From NCBI RefSeq assembly GCF_030816075.1, contig NZ_JAUSXO010000001.1:3782001-3846000 (forward strand): a stretch of DNA of 64,000 nt, read 5' to 3'. Made by a program: the position numbers and the translations under genes. Within the stretch, counting starts at the first letter, position 1, and each line of letters starts with the position of its first letter. Positions 1 through 8,423 of this stretch are shown piece after piece. Below the pieces are notes generated by a model. It did not search any database and had not been told where the DNA came from. It saw only the letters and a program-made list of their open reading frames with translations. This DNA is from Arthrobacter agilis (GTDB taxonomy: Bacteria; Actinomycetota; Actinomycetes; Actinomycetales; Micrococcaceae).

Positions 1-264
1 ACCGACGCGGAACTGCGGGTGGCGCAGGCTCAGCTCGTCGGCTGGCTCGAGGGCCTCTTCCACGGGATCCAGACCGCGCTCGCGGCCCAGCAGATGGCGA
101 ACCAGCAGCTCGCCGCCCGGCTCCAGCTGCGTGAACTGCCGCCCGGCACGGTGATCGCTCCCGGCGTGGTGGTCGGCGAGGACGGCGAGCCGAGGCGCAT
201 CCCGCCTGCACGACATGCCCAGGCGTCCCCCGCGGACACCCACGGGCCCGGCCAGTACCTCTAG
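1..264 (+). CDS. bpa: Bacterial proteasome activator Bpa, C-terminal part
   Basis: The frame is open from the first base, so the gene starts before the window and only about 87 residues are visible. The helical stretch QLVGWLEGLFHGIQTAL and the final residues GQYL match the Bpa family. In mycobacterial Bpa (Rv3780) the C-terminal GQYL docks into the 20S proteasome ring and opens its gate without ATP. A Pro/Gly-rich linker separates the helix from the GQYL tail, as is usual. The next gene starts 8 bases after the stop. The call is firm because of the tail. That the organism has a 20S proteasome is inferred, as no proteasome subunit lies in the window. Confidence 0.85.
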   Translation, partial: TDAELRVAQAQLVGWLEGLFHGIQTALAAQQMANQQLAARLQLRELPPGTVIAPGVVVGEDGEPRRIPPARHAQASPADTHGPGQYL

Positions 265-271
265 GGCGTCC

Positions 272-739
272 GTGGCGTTCTTCGCGGCGGCACGGCAGGG
301 GCGGAAGGACGACGCCGAGCTGGGCACCGGGGTGTGGCGGCGGGCGCATGACCGCTTCCGCCGCGGGCTCGACCGCTACCACCAGATCCTCGAGGGCATC
401 GACGACGACGACGTCTACAACGAGCTCGTGGGGATCGCCAACGACCTCAGCGCGATGCTCCCGCGCGTCCGGGAGCTCTGCGTGCGTGCCCAGAGCTCCT
501 CGCCGAGCACCGGACTCGACATCCCGGGCGCGCTCATGCAGGTGCACCGGGCACTGTCCCGCGCCGGCAACACGCTCGCGACGACGGCCGAGGCCGCCGC
601 GATGACGAGGCTCGACGGCGAACGGTGGGGCATCGCGTCCTCCGGTCTCGACAACGTACGGCGCCGCGCCCAGCTCGTGGCGGACGACGTCGAGGAGGCC
701 GAACGGGCCATGCCGGATGCCGGCCGGCAGGTCCCGTGA
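272..739 (+). CDS. Small helical protein of unknown function downstream of bpa
   Basis: A protein of about 155 residues that I do not recognise. I chose the GTG at 272 because it lies just after the bpa stop, has a weak AGGG 5 bases upstream, and the earlier in-frame ATG would overlap bpa with Arg/Pro-rich shadow sequence. The protein is soluble and charged, with no signal peptide or membrane segment. It is probably mostly alpha-helical, with an acidic run (residues IDDDDVYNEL) near residue 45. It is likely co-transcribed with bpa, which suggests but does not prove a link to proteasome activation. Confidence 0.6.
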   Translation: MAFFAAARQGRKDDAELGTGVWRRAHDRFRRGLDRYHQILEGIDDDDVYNELVGIANDLSAMLPRVRELCVRAQSSSPSTGLDIPGALMQVHRALSRAGNTLATTAEAAAMTRLDGERWGIASSGLDNVRRRAQLVADDVEEAERAMPDAGRQVP

Positions 740-772
740 TGCGCGGCACCACACCGGGATCGGGTGGGGGGA

Positions 773-2365
773 TCAGTAGAAGAGCAGTGTGCTCCCCGGG
801 TCGACGGAGATGTCCCACACCTCGACCTCCCGCCCGTCGCAGTCGCCCCGCGTACCTGTCGGCACGCCGCGGATGAACGGCGCCGCCCGGTTGTCGTCCA
901 CGTAGGGGTATCCGCGTTCGTTCAGGACGGTGAGGACGCGGCGCTCGATGGCGGGATCGCCGTCGGCGTAGCCCGACTGCTCCCGCTCGTAGGCGGTGAA
1001 GCCCTCCGGCCAGCGCAGCAGGATCGCGCGACCGTTGAAGGTGAAGAGCACGCACGCCTCCCCGTCCGCCGCCTCGATGCGGAAGGTGCCCAGCAGGGTG
1101 CCCGGCATGTCCTGCGGATCGCGGCCCGGCGGTGGCTCGACGCCCACGACGGCCGCGGGGTTCAGGGCCCCGGGAGCCTCACCACTCGTCTCGAGCGGCA
1201 GTTCTCCGGCCGGTAGGGCCCGGATGGCGTCGCGCAGCCCGTCCGGCAGGGGGACGGGTTCGCCCGTGATCGTCGTGGTCTCCGGCGCCCGGCGGTTCAC
1301 GAGGGTCAGCACGGAGCCCTCGCCCTCGATCGGCGCGAGGACGCCGCGTTCGGCGTGCTCGAGGAACATGAGCTGGTTGGGCGGGAAGAAGCTGCGGCTG
1401 TACGTGCGCTCGAGGGTGCTCCGACCCGTGACGTCGATCGTGAGGACCCGGCCCGTCTCCTCGCCCTTGATGATCTGCACCACGGAGGCGCTCCGCAGGA
1501 TCCGCACCTCCCCGTCGACGACCGTCGGCTGGATGTTCGAGGCGGCCACGACGGCCACCACGTCGGCGAGATCGTACAGGCGGGCCGTCTCCTCCGCCGG
1601 TCCCGCGGCCCGGCGGGGGAGAAGCGCCGTGGTGAGGGCCGCGATGACCAGCAGCAGGCACGCGGCGCCGACGATCAGCTGGATCCGCCGCGTCCGGGAC
1701 CTGCCGCCGTCGGCGTGGGGCCGGGCGGGCCGTTCCTCCTCCACCGGTACGGCAGGGGCGGGTTCGCGGGCTGCCGCCGCCGCGGGCCCGGGCGAGGGCG
1801 GCTCCCGGGCCGGGAGTGCGCGACGGCTGCGCCCGAGGTCCTCCTCGGCGACGGTGCGGGCCGGGTCGGCGTCGGCGAGGACGGCGGCGAGGGAGGCGGT
1901 GAGGGAGGCCGACGATCCCGCGGTGGCGGGCAGGTGGCGTGCGCAGGCGGTCTCGATGTCGTGCAACCGTCCGGGGTCCTCCCCCGAGGACCTCGCTGCG
2001 GCGTCGACGTCGAGGCCGTCCCAGTGGCAGAGGAGGAGGAACTCGCGCTCGGCGGGCGTGAGGGCGGCGAGGGCTGCCTGGAGGCCGGGCCCGGCCTGGA
2101 CCCGCGGAGGCAGGGACGGCGGGAGATAACGTTCGAGGACGGCCCGGGCCGCACCGACCAGGAGGATGCACGTGGACGCCGCGCCGTCGGACGTCGTCCC
2201 GGACTCCCCGCCCGGGGTGTCCCGAGTAGCCTCGACGGCCTCGACGGCCTCGACGGCGTCGAAGGCCGCCTGCGCGGCGAGCCGCACGGACCGGGACCGG
2301 CGGAACGCGTACCGGTAGGCGTCGTCATGGAGGGTGATCCGTTCCGGATCATCAGCCGCGCTCAT
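773..2365 (-). CDS. Membrane protein with sigma-factor-like N-terminal part and extracytoplasmic domain
   Basis: 530 residues, with a good Shine-Dalgarno (GGAGGT) before the ATG. Residues about 95-150 (ALTPAEREFLLLCHWDGLDV...) resemble region 4 of ECF sigma factors, although no region 2 is evident. A Pro/Ala-rich linker follows, then one membrane segment at about 229-250 (LIVGAACLLLVIAALTTALL). A large domain of about 270 residues would then lie outside the cell. The layout suggests a membrane-tethered protein carrying a sigma-4-like helix-turn-helix, perhaps a sensor. That role is inference. The gene stands alone, divergent from the aldo/keto reductase. The outer domain ends in STLLFY and I do not recognise it. 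Confidence 0.65.
   Translation of the reverse strand: MSAADDPERITLHDDAYRYAFRRSRSVRLAAQAAFDAVEAVEAVEATRDTPGGESGTTSDGAASTCILLVGAARAVLERYLPPSLPPRVQAGPGLQAALAALTPAEREFLLLCHWDGLDVDAAARSSGEDPGRLHDIETACARHLPATAGSSASLTASLAAVLADADPARTVAEEDLGRSRRALPAREPPSPGPAAAAAREPAPAVPVEEERPARPHADGGRSRTRRIQLIVGAACLLLVIAALTTALLPRRAAGPAEETARLYDLADVVAVVAASNIQPTVVDGEVRILRSASVVQIIKGEETGRVLTIDVTGRSTLERTYSRSFFPPNQLMFLEHAERGVLAPIEGEGSVLTLVNRRAPETTTITGEPVPLPDGLRDAIRALPAGELPLETSGEAPGALNPAAVVGVEPPPGRDPQDMPGTLLGTFRIEAADGEACVLFTFNGRAILLRWPEGFTAYEREQSGYADGDPAIERRVLTVLNERGYPYVDDNRAAPFIRGVPTGTRGDCDGREVEVWDISVDPGSTLLFY
2231..2257. repeat. Three tandem copies of a 9-bp unit
   Basis: CTCGACGGC is repeated three times without a break inside the N-terminal coding region of the membrane sigma-like gene. 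It encodes a short Val-Glu-Ala repeat. A fourth, degenerate copy follows. Copy number could vary without shifting the frame. Confidence 0.85.
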
Positions 2366-2460
2366 CCCATACCTCCGTCATCGCAGGCTGGTCCGCGTGG
2401 TGGGCTCCGGGGAGCGAATACCTCGCGGGCTGATAGTTGTCGGTGGAAACAGAAATAAAT

Positions 2461-2474
2461 GAACGGACCCGTTC
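2461..2474. promoter_or_regulatory. Perfect inverted repeat, candidate operator for the aldo/keto reductase
   Basis: GAACGG-AC-CCGTTC has perfect 6-bp arms and lies 12 bases before the ATG of the reductase. This is the kind of site a TetR-type repressor binds, and it sits where it would block transcription start or elongation. No TetR gene is in the window. There is no Shine-Dalgarno between the site and the ATG. Confidence 0.5.
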
Positions 2475-2486
2475 GTTCCCGCCTAT

Positions 2487-3326
2487 ATGACTACATCACC
2501 AAACCTTACGTTCAATGACGGCCTCACGATCCCTCAGCTCGGGTACGGCGTGTGGCAGGTCGAGGACAATGTGGCCGAGGACGTCGTGGGCAAGGCCTTC
2601 AAGGCCGGCTACCGTCACATTGACACCGCCAAGATCTACGGGAATGAAGCAGGCGTCGGCCGGGCGATCGCGTCGTCGGGCCTGAGCCACGACGAGATGT
2701 TCATCACCACGAAGCTGTGGAACGCTGACCAGGGCTACGAGAGCACGCTGAAGGCGTTCGACGAGTCCATGGAGCGCCTGGGCCTCGAGACGCTCGACCT
2801 CTACCTCATCCACTGGCTGCAGCCCAAGCAGGGCAAGTACGTGGACACGTGGAAGGCGTTCATCGAACTGCAGAAGCAGGGACGCGTGAAGAGCATCGGT
2901 GTCTCGAACTTCACCATCGAAGCGCTCACCGAGATCATCGACGCGACCGGCGTGGTCCCGGTCATCAACCAGGTGGAGACCCACCCGTACCTGAACCAGG
3001 CCGAGCTGCGTGCCTTCGAGGCGGAGAAGGGCATCCTGCACGAGTCGTGGTCGCCCATCGGCTCCGGCAAGGGACTGCTCGACGACGCCGTGCTGCAGGA
3101 CATCGCGCAGAAGCGCAACGCGACGCCCGCCCAGGTGGTCCTCGCCTGGCACCTCGCGCTCGGCAACGTGGTCATCCCCAAGTCCGTCACCGAGTCCCGC
3201 ATCATCGAGAACTGGGAGTCGCTCGACGTGAAGCTCGAGGACGAGGACATCGAGGCCATCAACGGCCTCGACAAGGGTGCCGCAGGCCGCATCGGCGCCG
3301 ATCCGGCAACCTCGGACTTCGCCTAG
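2487..3326 (+). CDS. Aldo/keto reductase
   Basis: 279 residues, the usual length for the family (2,5-diketo-D-gluconate reductase type). It is an NADPH-dependent cytosolic enzyme that reduces carbonyl groups. Family motifs are present in order: GYRHIDTAKIYGNE with the catalytic Asp and Tyr, then KLWN with the catalytic Lys, then YLIHW with the His. VSNF, QVETHPYLNQ and the C-terminal cofactor-binding stretch VVIPKSVTESRI follow. The physiological substrate cannot be told from sequence. It is monocistronic, preceded by a perfect inverted repeat (2461-2474) and followed by a strong terminator-like hairpin. Confidence 0.9.
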   Translation: MTTSPNLTFNDGLTIPQLGYGVWQVEDNVAEDVVGKAFKAGYRHIDTAKIYGNEAGVGRAIASSGLSHDEMFITTKLWNADQGYESTLKAFDESMERLGLETLDLYLIHWLQPKQGKYVDTWKAFIELQKQGRVKSIGVSNFTIEALTEIIDATGVVPVINQVETHPYLNQAELRAFEAEKGILHESWSPIGSGKGLLDDAVLQDIAQKRNATPAQVVLAWHLALGNVVIPKSVTESRIIENWESLDVKLEDEDIEAINGLDKGAAGRIGADPATSDFA

Positions 3327-3412
3327 CCCCTGCCGGCCCGTGCGCCGGTAGTTCCTCCCCGCGTCGCGGGGGTCGCACGGCGGCGGGGTTCCGCCGCAGC
3401 GCGACCGAAGAC

Positions 3413-3451
3413 GAGAAAAGCCGCCCGGCATCGCGCCGGGCGGCTCTTCTC
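3413..3451. terminator. Hairpin between the convergent reductase and fliW operon
   Basis: Arms of 17 bp (3413-3429 and 3435-3451) pair with one mismatch around a 5-base loop. AGAAAA precedes the left arm and TCTTCTC closes the right. It lies between converging genes, so it can serve both directions. No clean T-run is present. Confidence 0.65.
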
Positions 3452-3467
3452 GTTCCTGCCCGTGGCC

Positions 3468-3839
3468 TCAGGCGGCCTGGGCCAGCGCCGCCTTCAGCGG
3501 ATAATCCGCCCCGTCCAGGATCAGCTGGGCACAGCGCCCCGTCGAGGGATCCAGGACGATCGGCGCGGCGAGATTGACGGTGGTGCCCCCGGTTCCCGGG
3601 TTGGCGACGACGAACAGGTGCGCCTCCGGCACGTCGGAGCCGAGCACGTCGCGCTGCGCGTCGGAGAAGCGCGGGCTGTAGTGCGGCACATAGGTGGCGG
3701 CGTCCAGGAGGAACAGGCGGACGCCCGGCTCGTCGGCTGCGGTGAGCGTGAACAGCCCGTCCGCGCCCGGCACCTGCTCGAGGTCGAAGCGTGTGCGGGG
3801 CGCGAGGCCCGGGGGAGGGGTGACGAAGGCGGCCCTCAT
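3468..3839 (-). CDS. fliW: Flagellar assembly factor FliW
   Basis: 123 residues, slightly shorter than usual. In Bacillus, FliW binds flagellin and, when free, binds CsrA and relieves CsrA repression of flagellin translation. Family features include the central segment LFLLDAATYVPHYSP and the stretch LFVVANPGTGGTTVNLAAPIVLD, which matches the FliW pattern ending in N-hydrophobic-APIV. It is the last gene of the flgN-flgK-flgL-fliW operon and its start overlaps the flgL stop by 4 bases. Its partner csrA lies 33 kb away, at the other end of the flagellar locus, instead of next door as in Bacillus. Confidence 0.9.
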   Translation of the reverse strand: MRAAFVTPPPGLAPRTRFDLEQVPGADGLFTLTAADEPGVRLFLLDAATYVPHYSPRFSDAQRDVLGSDVPEAHLFVVANPGTGGTTVNLAAPIVLDPSTGRCAQLILDGADYPLKAALAQAA

Positions 3840-4711
3840 CGCAGGAAGTCCATCAGCGAGGGCTGCAGGACGCGGGCCGAGACGGCGAGCGCGCCCTGGT
3901 AGGCGGTCTCCTGCAGTTTGAGGTCCAGGATGATGGACGCGAGGTCGACGTCTTCCACGGCGGCGCGTTCTCCTTCGAGAGCCAGCGAGGCATCGGCGAC
4001 GACATCCTTGGCACCGAGCAGGCGTGCGTGGCGGGTGCCGATCTCACTGTGGTGGGCGGTGAGGTCCTGGATGCGCTGCTGCAGCGGTGCGAGGTGCACG
4101 GACACGTCCTTGCCGGCCCGCAGGTCCGCGGCGATGGTGTCCAGCAGGGCGAAGGCCGAGCCGGGTCCGCTCCCGAAGACGGCGGCGCCGTCGGCGTCGA
4201 CACGGATGGTCTCGTGCGAGCCGACCCGGCGCTCGACGGTCCCGCCCGGCGTGAACGTGAGATCCGGTGCGACGGCGGCGGGGGCGTCGGAGTTCCCGGC
4301 GAACAGGAAGCGGCCCCCATAGGTGGCATTGGCCTGGGCCATGAGCTCGGTGCGCAGCGACTCGATGTTCAGTGCCAGCGCCTCGCGGGCGGTCGGCGGC
4401 AGGGCCGAGTTGGAGCCCTGCAGCGTCAGGTCGTTCGCGGTGTCGAGGGCCCGCTTCGACATCGTCATCGCGTTGTCGAGCTGGGTCAGCCACCCTTCTC
4501 CGTCGGCGATGTTCCGGCCGTACTGCTGGTTGGCGCCGATCTCGGCGCGGACCCGGAGGGCCTCGGCCGCGGCGGCGGGGTCGTCCGACGGGCGGCCGAT
4601 GGCCTTCTGGCTGGACGCCTTCTCCTGCAGGTCCGCGAGGCGGGCGAGGTTCACCTGCAGGGAGCGCTGGGCTCCGTGCAGCATGGTCTGGTTGGTGACG
4701 CGGGTGATCAT
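3836..4711 (-). CDS. flgL: Flagellar hook-filament junction protein FlgL
   Basis: 291 residues. FlgL (HAP3) joins the hook to the filament. The N-terminal helix (RVTNQTMLHGAQRSLQVNL) and the C-terminal coiled-coil region, with DVDLASIILDLKLQETAYQGAL, are typical of the flagellin/FlgL D0-D1 fold. Its order after flgK and before fliW matches Gram-positive late-flagellar operons. The ATG lies 9 bases after the flgK stop. Confidence 0.93.
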   Translation of the reverse strand: MITRVTNQTMLHGAQRSLQVNLARLADLQEKASSQKAIGRPSDDPAAAAEALRVRAEIGANQQYGRNIADGEGWLTQLDNAMTMSKRALDTANDLTLQGSNSALPPTAREALALNIESLRTELMAQANATYGGRFLFAGNSDAPAAVAPDLTFTPGGTVERRVGSHETIRVDADGAAVFGSGPGSAFALLDTIAADLRAGKDVSVHLAPLQQRIQDLTAHHSEIGTRHARLLGAKDVVADASLALEGERAAVEDVDLASIILDLKLQETAYQGALAVSARVLQPSLMDFLR

Positions 4712-4720
4712 GATGCCTTC

Positions 4721-6106
4721 CTACCGTCCTACGATTCCCATGCGGTTGATCAGGACGTCGAGCATCTCGTCGACGGCCGTCATCACGCGCGCGGCGCCCT
4801 GGTAGGCGTGCTGGTACTCCAGCAGGTTGACCTGTTCCTCGTCCATGCTCACCGAGGTGGCGCCGAGCTGTTGCTGCAGCGCGGTGGTGGCCGACACCTC
4901 CGCGAGGGAGTTGCCCTGCAGTTCGGCGCGTGCTGCGGCGCCGAGGTCCGTGACGAAGGCGGACCACGCGGCGTCGGGGGATGCCGTGCCGGTGCCCAGT
5001 CCGGAGGTCGCGTCCGCCACCGAGCCGTCGAAGGCGCCCGCGCCGGCTGCGCCCGCCGCGATGTCCTCTCGGCGCGTCGGCACGACGGCGAGCGACGCGG
5101 CGGGGCGGTCGGGCTGGTAGGCGAAGAACTGTCCCTTGCCCGCGTCCGCATGGAGTGCATTCACCTGGTCGGCGAGCTTCACGGCGAAGGCGTCGTAGCC
5201 GGCGGCGGCCTGCGCGAGGGCACCGCCCGCGTCGGCGGGGGCGAGGAGGGAGAGCGTCGCTGCGAGCTCGCCGCTCTCCACGCCGGCGGAGGCGCCGGGC
5301 CGGTGCGTCCACTCGACCTGGACCGTGCCGGTGCCGTCGAGCTGGAGGGGACCGGTGACCTGCAGCGCGCGCGCGGTGGTGCCCGCGACGAGCGGGTTGC
5401 CGGCCAGCAGGACGTCAGCGGTTCCGTCCGCGTTGTCGCGGACGGTGGCCCCGGTCAGGCCGGCGAGCGTCGCCGTCAGCGTGGTGCGGCGGTCGACGAG
5501 CTCGTTGGCGGGGGCGCCGGAGGCGACACTGGAGCGGATCTGCCGGTTGAGGTCGGCGACCTGCGCTGCGGCGTCGTTGACCTCGGTGACGAGTCCGGCG
5601 GCCGAGGACCGGGTGGACTCCCACTGCGTCTGGACCTCGCGGTAGCCCGCCGCGATGCGGGAGGTGAGCTGCCCTGCCGAGGCGAGGAGCGCGGACGCCG
5701 GGGCGTCCTTGTCGGGCTGGTTCGACAGGCCCTGCCAGCCCGCCCAGAACTTCTGGAGGGAGTCGGAGACACCGTTGGTGCCGGGCTCCTTCAGTCCGTC
5801 CTCGAGCGCGGAGTACGCCTGGGCGCGCACGGCGGTGTAGCCGGCGGCGCCGGCCGTGATGCGGACCCGCGCCTCGAGGTGGGTGTCACCGAGGCGGGCG
5901 ATGCCCTGCGCGAGCACGCCCTCACCGGCACGGGTGCCGGTGCTGAAGAGCGTGGCCCGGACCGGCGCTGCCGCGGACGTCTCGAGCCGTTGGCGTGTGT
6001 ACCCCTGGGTGGTCGCGTTGGCGATGTTCTGCCCGGTCACGTCCAGGCCCGCGCGCGCGGCGGCGAGGCCGGAGTAGGCCGTGGTGAGTCCGCTGAAGGT
6101 GCTCAT
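4721..6106 (-). CDS. flgK: Flagellar hook-associated protein FlgK
   Basis: 461 residues from the ATG at 6106. An upstream in-frame ATG would add 24 residues overlapping flgN and lacks family similarity. FlgK (HAP1) forms the first hook-filament junction ring. The N-terminus STFSGLTTAYSGLAAARAGL, followed by DVTGQNIANATTQGYTRQR, is the standard axial-protein signature. The C-terminus (NLLEYQHAYQGAARVMTAVDEMLDVLINRMG) is the matching D0 helix. Second gene of the flgN operon. Confidence 0.95.
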   Translation of the reverse strand: MSTFSGLTTAYSGLAAARAGLDVTGQNIANATTQGYTRQRLETSAAAPVRATLFSTGTRAGEGVLAQGIARLGDTHLEARVRITAGAAGYTAVRAQAYSALEDGLKEPGTNGVSDSLQKFWAGWQGLSNQPDKDAPASALLASAGQLTSRIAAGYREVQTQWESTRSSAAGLVTEVNDAAAQVADLNRQIRSSVASGAPANELVDRRTTLTATLAGLTGATVRDNADGTADVLLAGNPLVAGTTARALQVTGPLQLDGTGTVQVEWTHRPGASAGVESGELAATLSLLAPADAGGALAQAAAGYDAFAVKLADQVNALHADAGKGQFFAYQPDRPAASLAVVPTRREDIAAGAAGAGAFDGSVADATSGLGTGTASPDAAWSAFVTDLGAAARAELQGNSLAEVSATTALQQQLGATSVSMDEEQVNLLEYQHAYQGAARVMTAVDEMLDVLINRMGIVGR

Positions 6107-6113
6107 TGTTCCG

Positions 6114-6599
6114 CTACAGATCCTTGTTGAGGAGGGTCGGTTGGCCGTGGCCCTGCAGGGCTGCACCGTCGGCGGCATAGGTGCCTGCTCCCGTGCCGAT
6201 GCCCGCGAGGGTCTCCTGGGTCGACCGGCTGGCCGCCTTCAGGAACTGCTGGTTGGTGTCGCGCAGCGCGGCGATCTGGGCGACCAGTGCCGTCATGGCC
6301 TGGAGGTGCGCGGAGAGCAGTTCCTGCCAGGGCCCGTCGGGGGCTGCCGCCGCCAGTTCGCGGAGGGAGGCGCCGTCGTCGATACCCCACGCGGTGGCCA
6401 CACCGGAGGCGTGCACGGCGCGGGCCAGGCCGGTCTCACGCAGCCGTTCGAGGACCTGCTCCACCTCCCGGGTGGCGTGGTGCAGCCAGCGGGTCTTGCC
6501 GGAGGTGAGCAGCAGCTGCTCCTCCTCGAGCTTGAAGACGAGGAGTTCGAGCAGTTCACGCTCCTGCCAGAGCAGGGCGGACAGATCCTGTGTGCTCAC
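6114..6599 (-). CDS. flgN: Flagellar export chaperone FlgN
   Basis: 161 residues, GTG start with a very strong Shine-Dalgarno (GGAGAGGAGGGG). FlgN is the cytosolic chaperone for FlgK and FlgL before export. The protein is helical, with the typical N-terminal layout (LLWQERELLELLVFKLEEEQ). It is directly followed by its clients flgK and flgL. First gene of the late operon, about 40 nt downstream of a sigma-28-like promoter. Confidence 0.85.
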   Translation of the reverse strand: MSTQDLSALLWQERELLELLVFKLEEEQLLLTSGKTRWLHHATREVEQVLERLRETGLARAVHASGVATAWGIDDGASLRELAAAAPDGPWQELLSAHLQAMTALVAQIAALRDTNQQFLKAASRSTQETLAGIGTGAGTYAADGAALQGHGQPTLLNKDL

Positions 6600-6645
6600 G
6601 GTGCCCCTCCTCTCCCGGTGCCACCGTCATGTGGAACCGGGAGAA

Positions 6646-6672
6646 CTATCGGCACCGGGTGCCCGGTTGTAA
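6646..6672 (-). promoter_or_regulatory. Sigma-28-like promoter of flgN-flgK-flgL-fliW
   Basis: Read on the minus strand: TTAC, 15 bases, GCCGATAG. This fits the FliA/SigD/WhiG consensus (TAAA-N15-GCCGATAA) and the other flagellar promoters here. The predicted start is near 6639, giving a leader of about 40 nt. Confidence 0.75.
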
Positions 6673-6705
6673 GCGATGCCGCGTGCGCCCTGCTCATCGG
6701 CGGCG

Positions 6706-8265
6706 TTACCGGGGGTCGTCCCCGTCGGCCCAGGCCTCGGTGTAGAACCGGGGGGAATGGGAGTCGAGCAGTTCGGCGTAGGTGTCGGGTTCCAGCGCCT
6801 GCGCCGAATGGTCCGGTACCTCCGGGGCGAAGGCGGACACGCCCAGCCCGGCCTCGTGGTCCTGCAGGGTGAGGCCGGCGGCCTCCAGGAGCGTGGGGTA
6901 CATGTTCAGCTGGTCCACGGCGGGGCGCAGCGTGCTGTTCCCGTCCTGGCCCGGGACCCGGATCCGGTTGAAGATGGTGCGGTTGGGGTGGTCGTCCAGC
7001 TGCTCGTGGAAGGCGTCACCGGCACTCATGTGCTTGAGGTGGTCGCCCATGATCACCACCGCGGTGTCGTCGAGGTAACCCTTCTCCTCCATGTACTCCA
7101 CGAATCCGGCCACCTGCGTCAGCGAACAGGAGAACACGGAGGTGACCTCGTTCTGCGTGTCCACGGGACAGTAGTCGAAGACGTGCACGGGCTCGTGGGT
7201 GTCCAGCGTCAGCAGGGAGAGGTTGAACGGTTGACCGGTCTGCTCCGCCTCGGCGTACAGCCGGTCGATCTCGTCCCGGGCGTGCGCCAGGAGGCGTTCG
7301 TCGCTCAGGCCCCAGTCGCTGCGGAAATTCGTCTCCGGTTCCCCGGCGGCCCGCCAGTCGGAGAGGTCCTTCACCTCGGAGTAGCCGTGCCCGGCCAGGA
7401 AGGTGCCCTTCGCGGCGAAGGAGGCGCTGGCGCCGCCCAGGAAGACGTTGGTGTAGCCGTTCTCTTCCAGGATGTCACCCAGGCAGGTGGAACCGCCCAA
7501 ATAGCTCTCGACGTCGTCGGCGGGCTCGGTGGACCCGCTGGAACTGCTGCCCGCGGTGGCTCCCGCGCCCTTCAGGGGGACGCCGCACTGCGTGCCGATC
7601 AGTCCGGCCATGGTCCACCCCCCGCCCTTGTACTGCTGGAGATCGTCCACGCCCCGCCAGCCGTCCGAGGCCTCGGTGGCATCCTCGAGGGGCGTGAACG
7701 CGTCCTTCTCGAAGAGCTCGTCGTCCGCCAGGGTCGCCTCGCCGGATTCGAGGTAGATCAGCACGAGGTTGCGCTTGTCCTCGGTGCCGGTGACCGTCGG
7801 CTCCGCGTAGTAGTCCGCGATGTCGTACTCGGAGTTCGTGGCCCTGATGTAGTCCCCGACACCCACGGCGGTGGCGAAGGCCGTGGTGCCGCCGACGACC
7901 ACGGCGGCGACCAGGGCGGTGGAGACGGTGCGCAGGACCCACTGCGAGCGGCGGGGGCGGACGACGTCGTCGTTCCGGCGCCTGCGGCGTCGGAGGTGCT
8001 GTCCCACGGCGATGCCCACGGTGATGAGCAGGGGCAGGACGCCGATGCCCAGGATGCCGGTCCAGACGATGGCGCCGCCCCCACCATCGGGGTCGACGGT
8101 GACGAGGTTCAGGAGCATCTGGCCCACGGAGATCTCGCCCCAGTAGGCGCGGATGCCGATGCCGGCGATGAGCAGCGCGAGCCCTGCCCAGATGAGGAGG
8201 TACACGAGAAGGTGCGCGCCGACGAGACCGACCCGTCGGGTGACGTGGGGAATCCGGCTGATCAT
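6706..8265 (-). CDS. LTA-synthase/OpgB-like membrane phosphoglycerol transferase (sulfatase fold)
   Basis: 519 residues. Three membrane segments (about 11-37, 63-88, 111-133) are followed by an extracytoplasmic alkaline-phosphatase/sulfatase-fold domain. NLVLIYLES (about 166-174) supplies a metal-binding Glu. The GWTMAGLIGTQCGVPL stretch (about 216-231) holds the candidate Thr nucleophile and the OpgB-type core. VVIMGDHLKHMS supplies the late Asp/His ligands. LtaS proper has five membrane segments, so this is a shorter relative. It probably transfers or releases phosphoglycerol-type groups at the envelope. Its substrate, and why it sits between flagellar operons, are unknown. Confidence 0.75.
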   Translation of the reverse strand: MISRIPHVTRRVGLVGAHLLVYLLIWAGLALLIAGIGIRAYWGEISVGQMLLNLVTVDPDGGGGAIVWTGILGIGVLPLLITVGIAVGQHLRRRRRRNDDVVRPRRSQWVLRTVSTALVAAVVVGGTTAFATAVGVGDYIRATNSEYDIADYYAEPTVTGTEDKRNLVLIYLESGEATLADDELFEKDAFTPLEDATEASDGWRGVDDLQQYKGGGWTMAGLIGTQCGVPLKGAGATAGSSSSGSTEPADDVESYLGGSTCLGDILEENGYTNVFLGGASASFAAKGTFLAGHGYSEVKDLSDWRAAGEPETNFRSDWGLSDERLLAHARDEIDRLYAEAEQTGQPFNLSLLTLDTHEPVHVFDYCPVDTQNEVTSVFSCSLTQVAGFVEYMEEKGYLDDTAVVIMGDHLKHMSAGDAFHEQLDDHPNRTIFNRIRVPGQDGNSTLRPAVDQLNMYPTLLEAAGLTLQDHEAGLGVSAFAPEVPDHSAQALEPDTYAELLDSHSPRFYTEAWADGDDPR

Positions 8266-8423
8266 GGCAACACCTCGCGTTCAGGATGCCGATGTTCGCC
8301 GAAGGCCCTTGACATCCAACCCGTCCTAGGGCTCGGAAAATACTGGTACTCCCACGCTACCCGTTCAGCGGAAGTTCATCCGCCTGTACCGGTCTGTACG
8401 CCGAGAATACTTTTCCCTGTCCG

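Noticed and set aside
4028-6130. A 700-residue open frame opposite flgL-flgK
   Set aside because: Spans two real genes and their gap; composition is that of an antisense shadow.
6611-6644. Inverted repeat (9-bp arms) that could hide the flgN Shine-Dalgarno
   Set aside because: The predicted transcript starts near 6639, inside the upstream arm, so most of that arm would not be in the mRNA.
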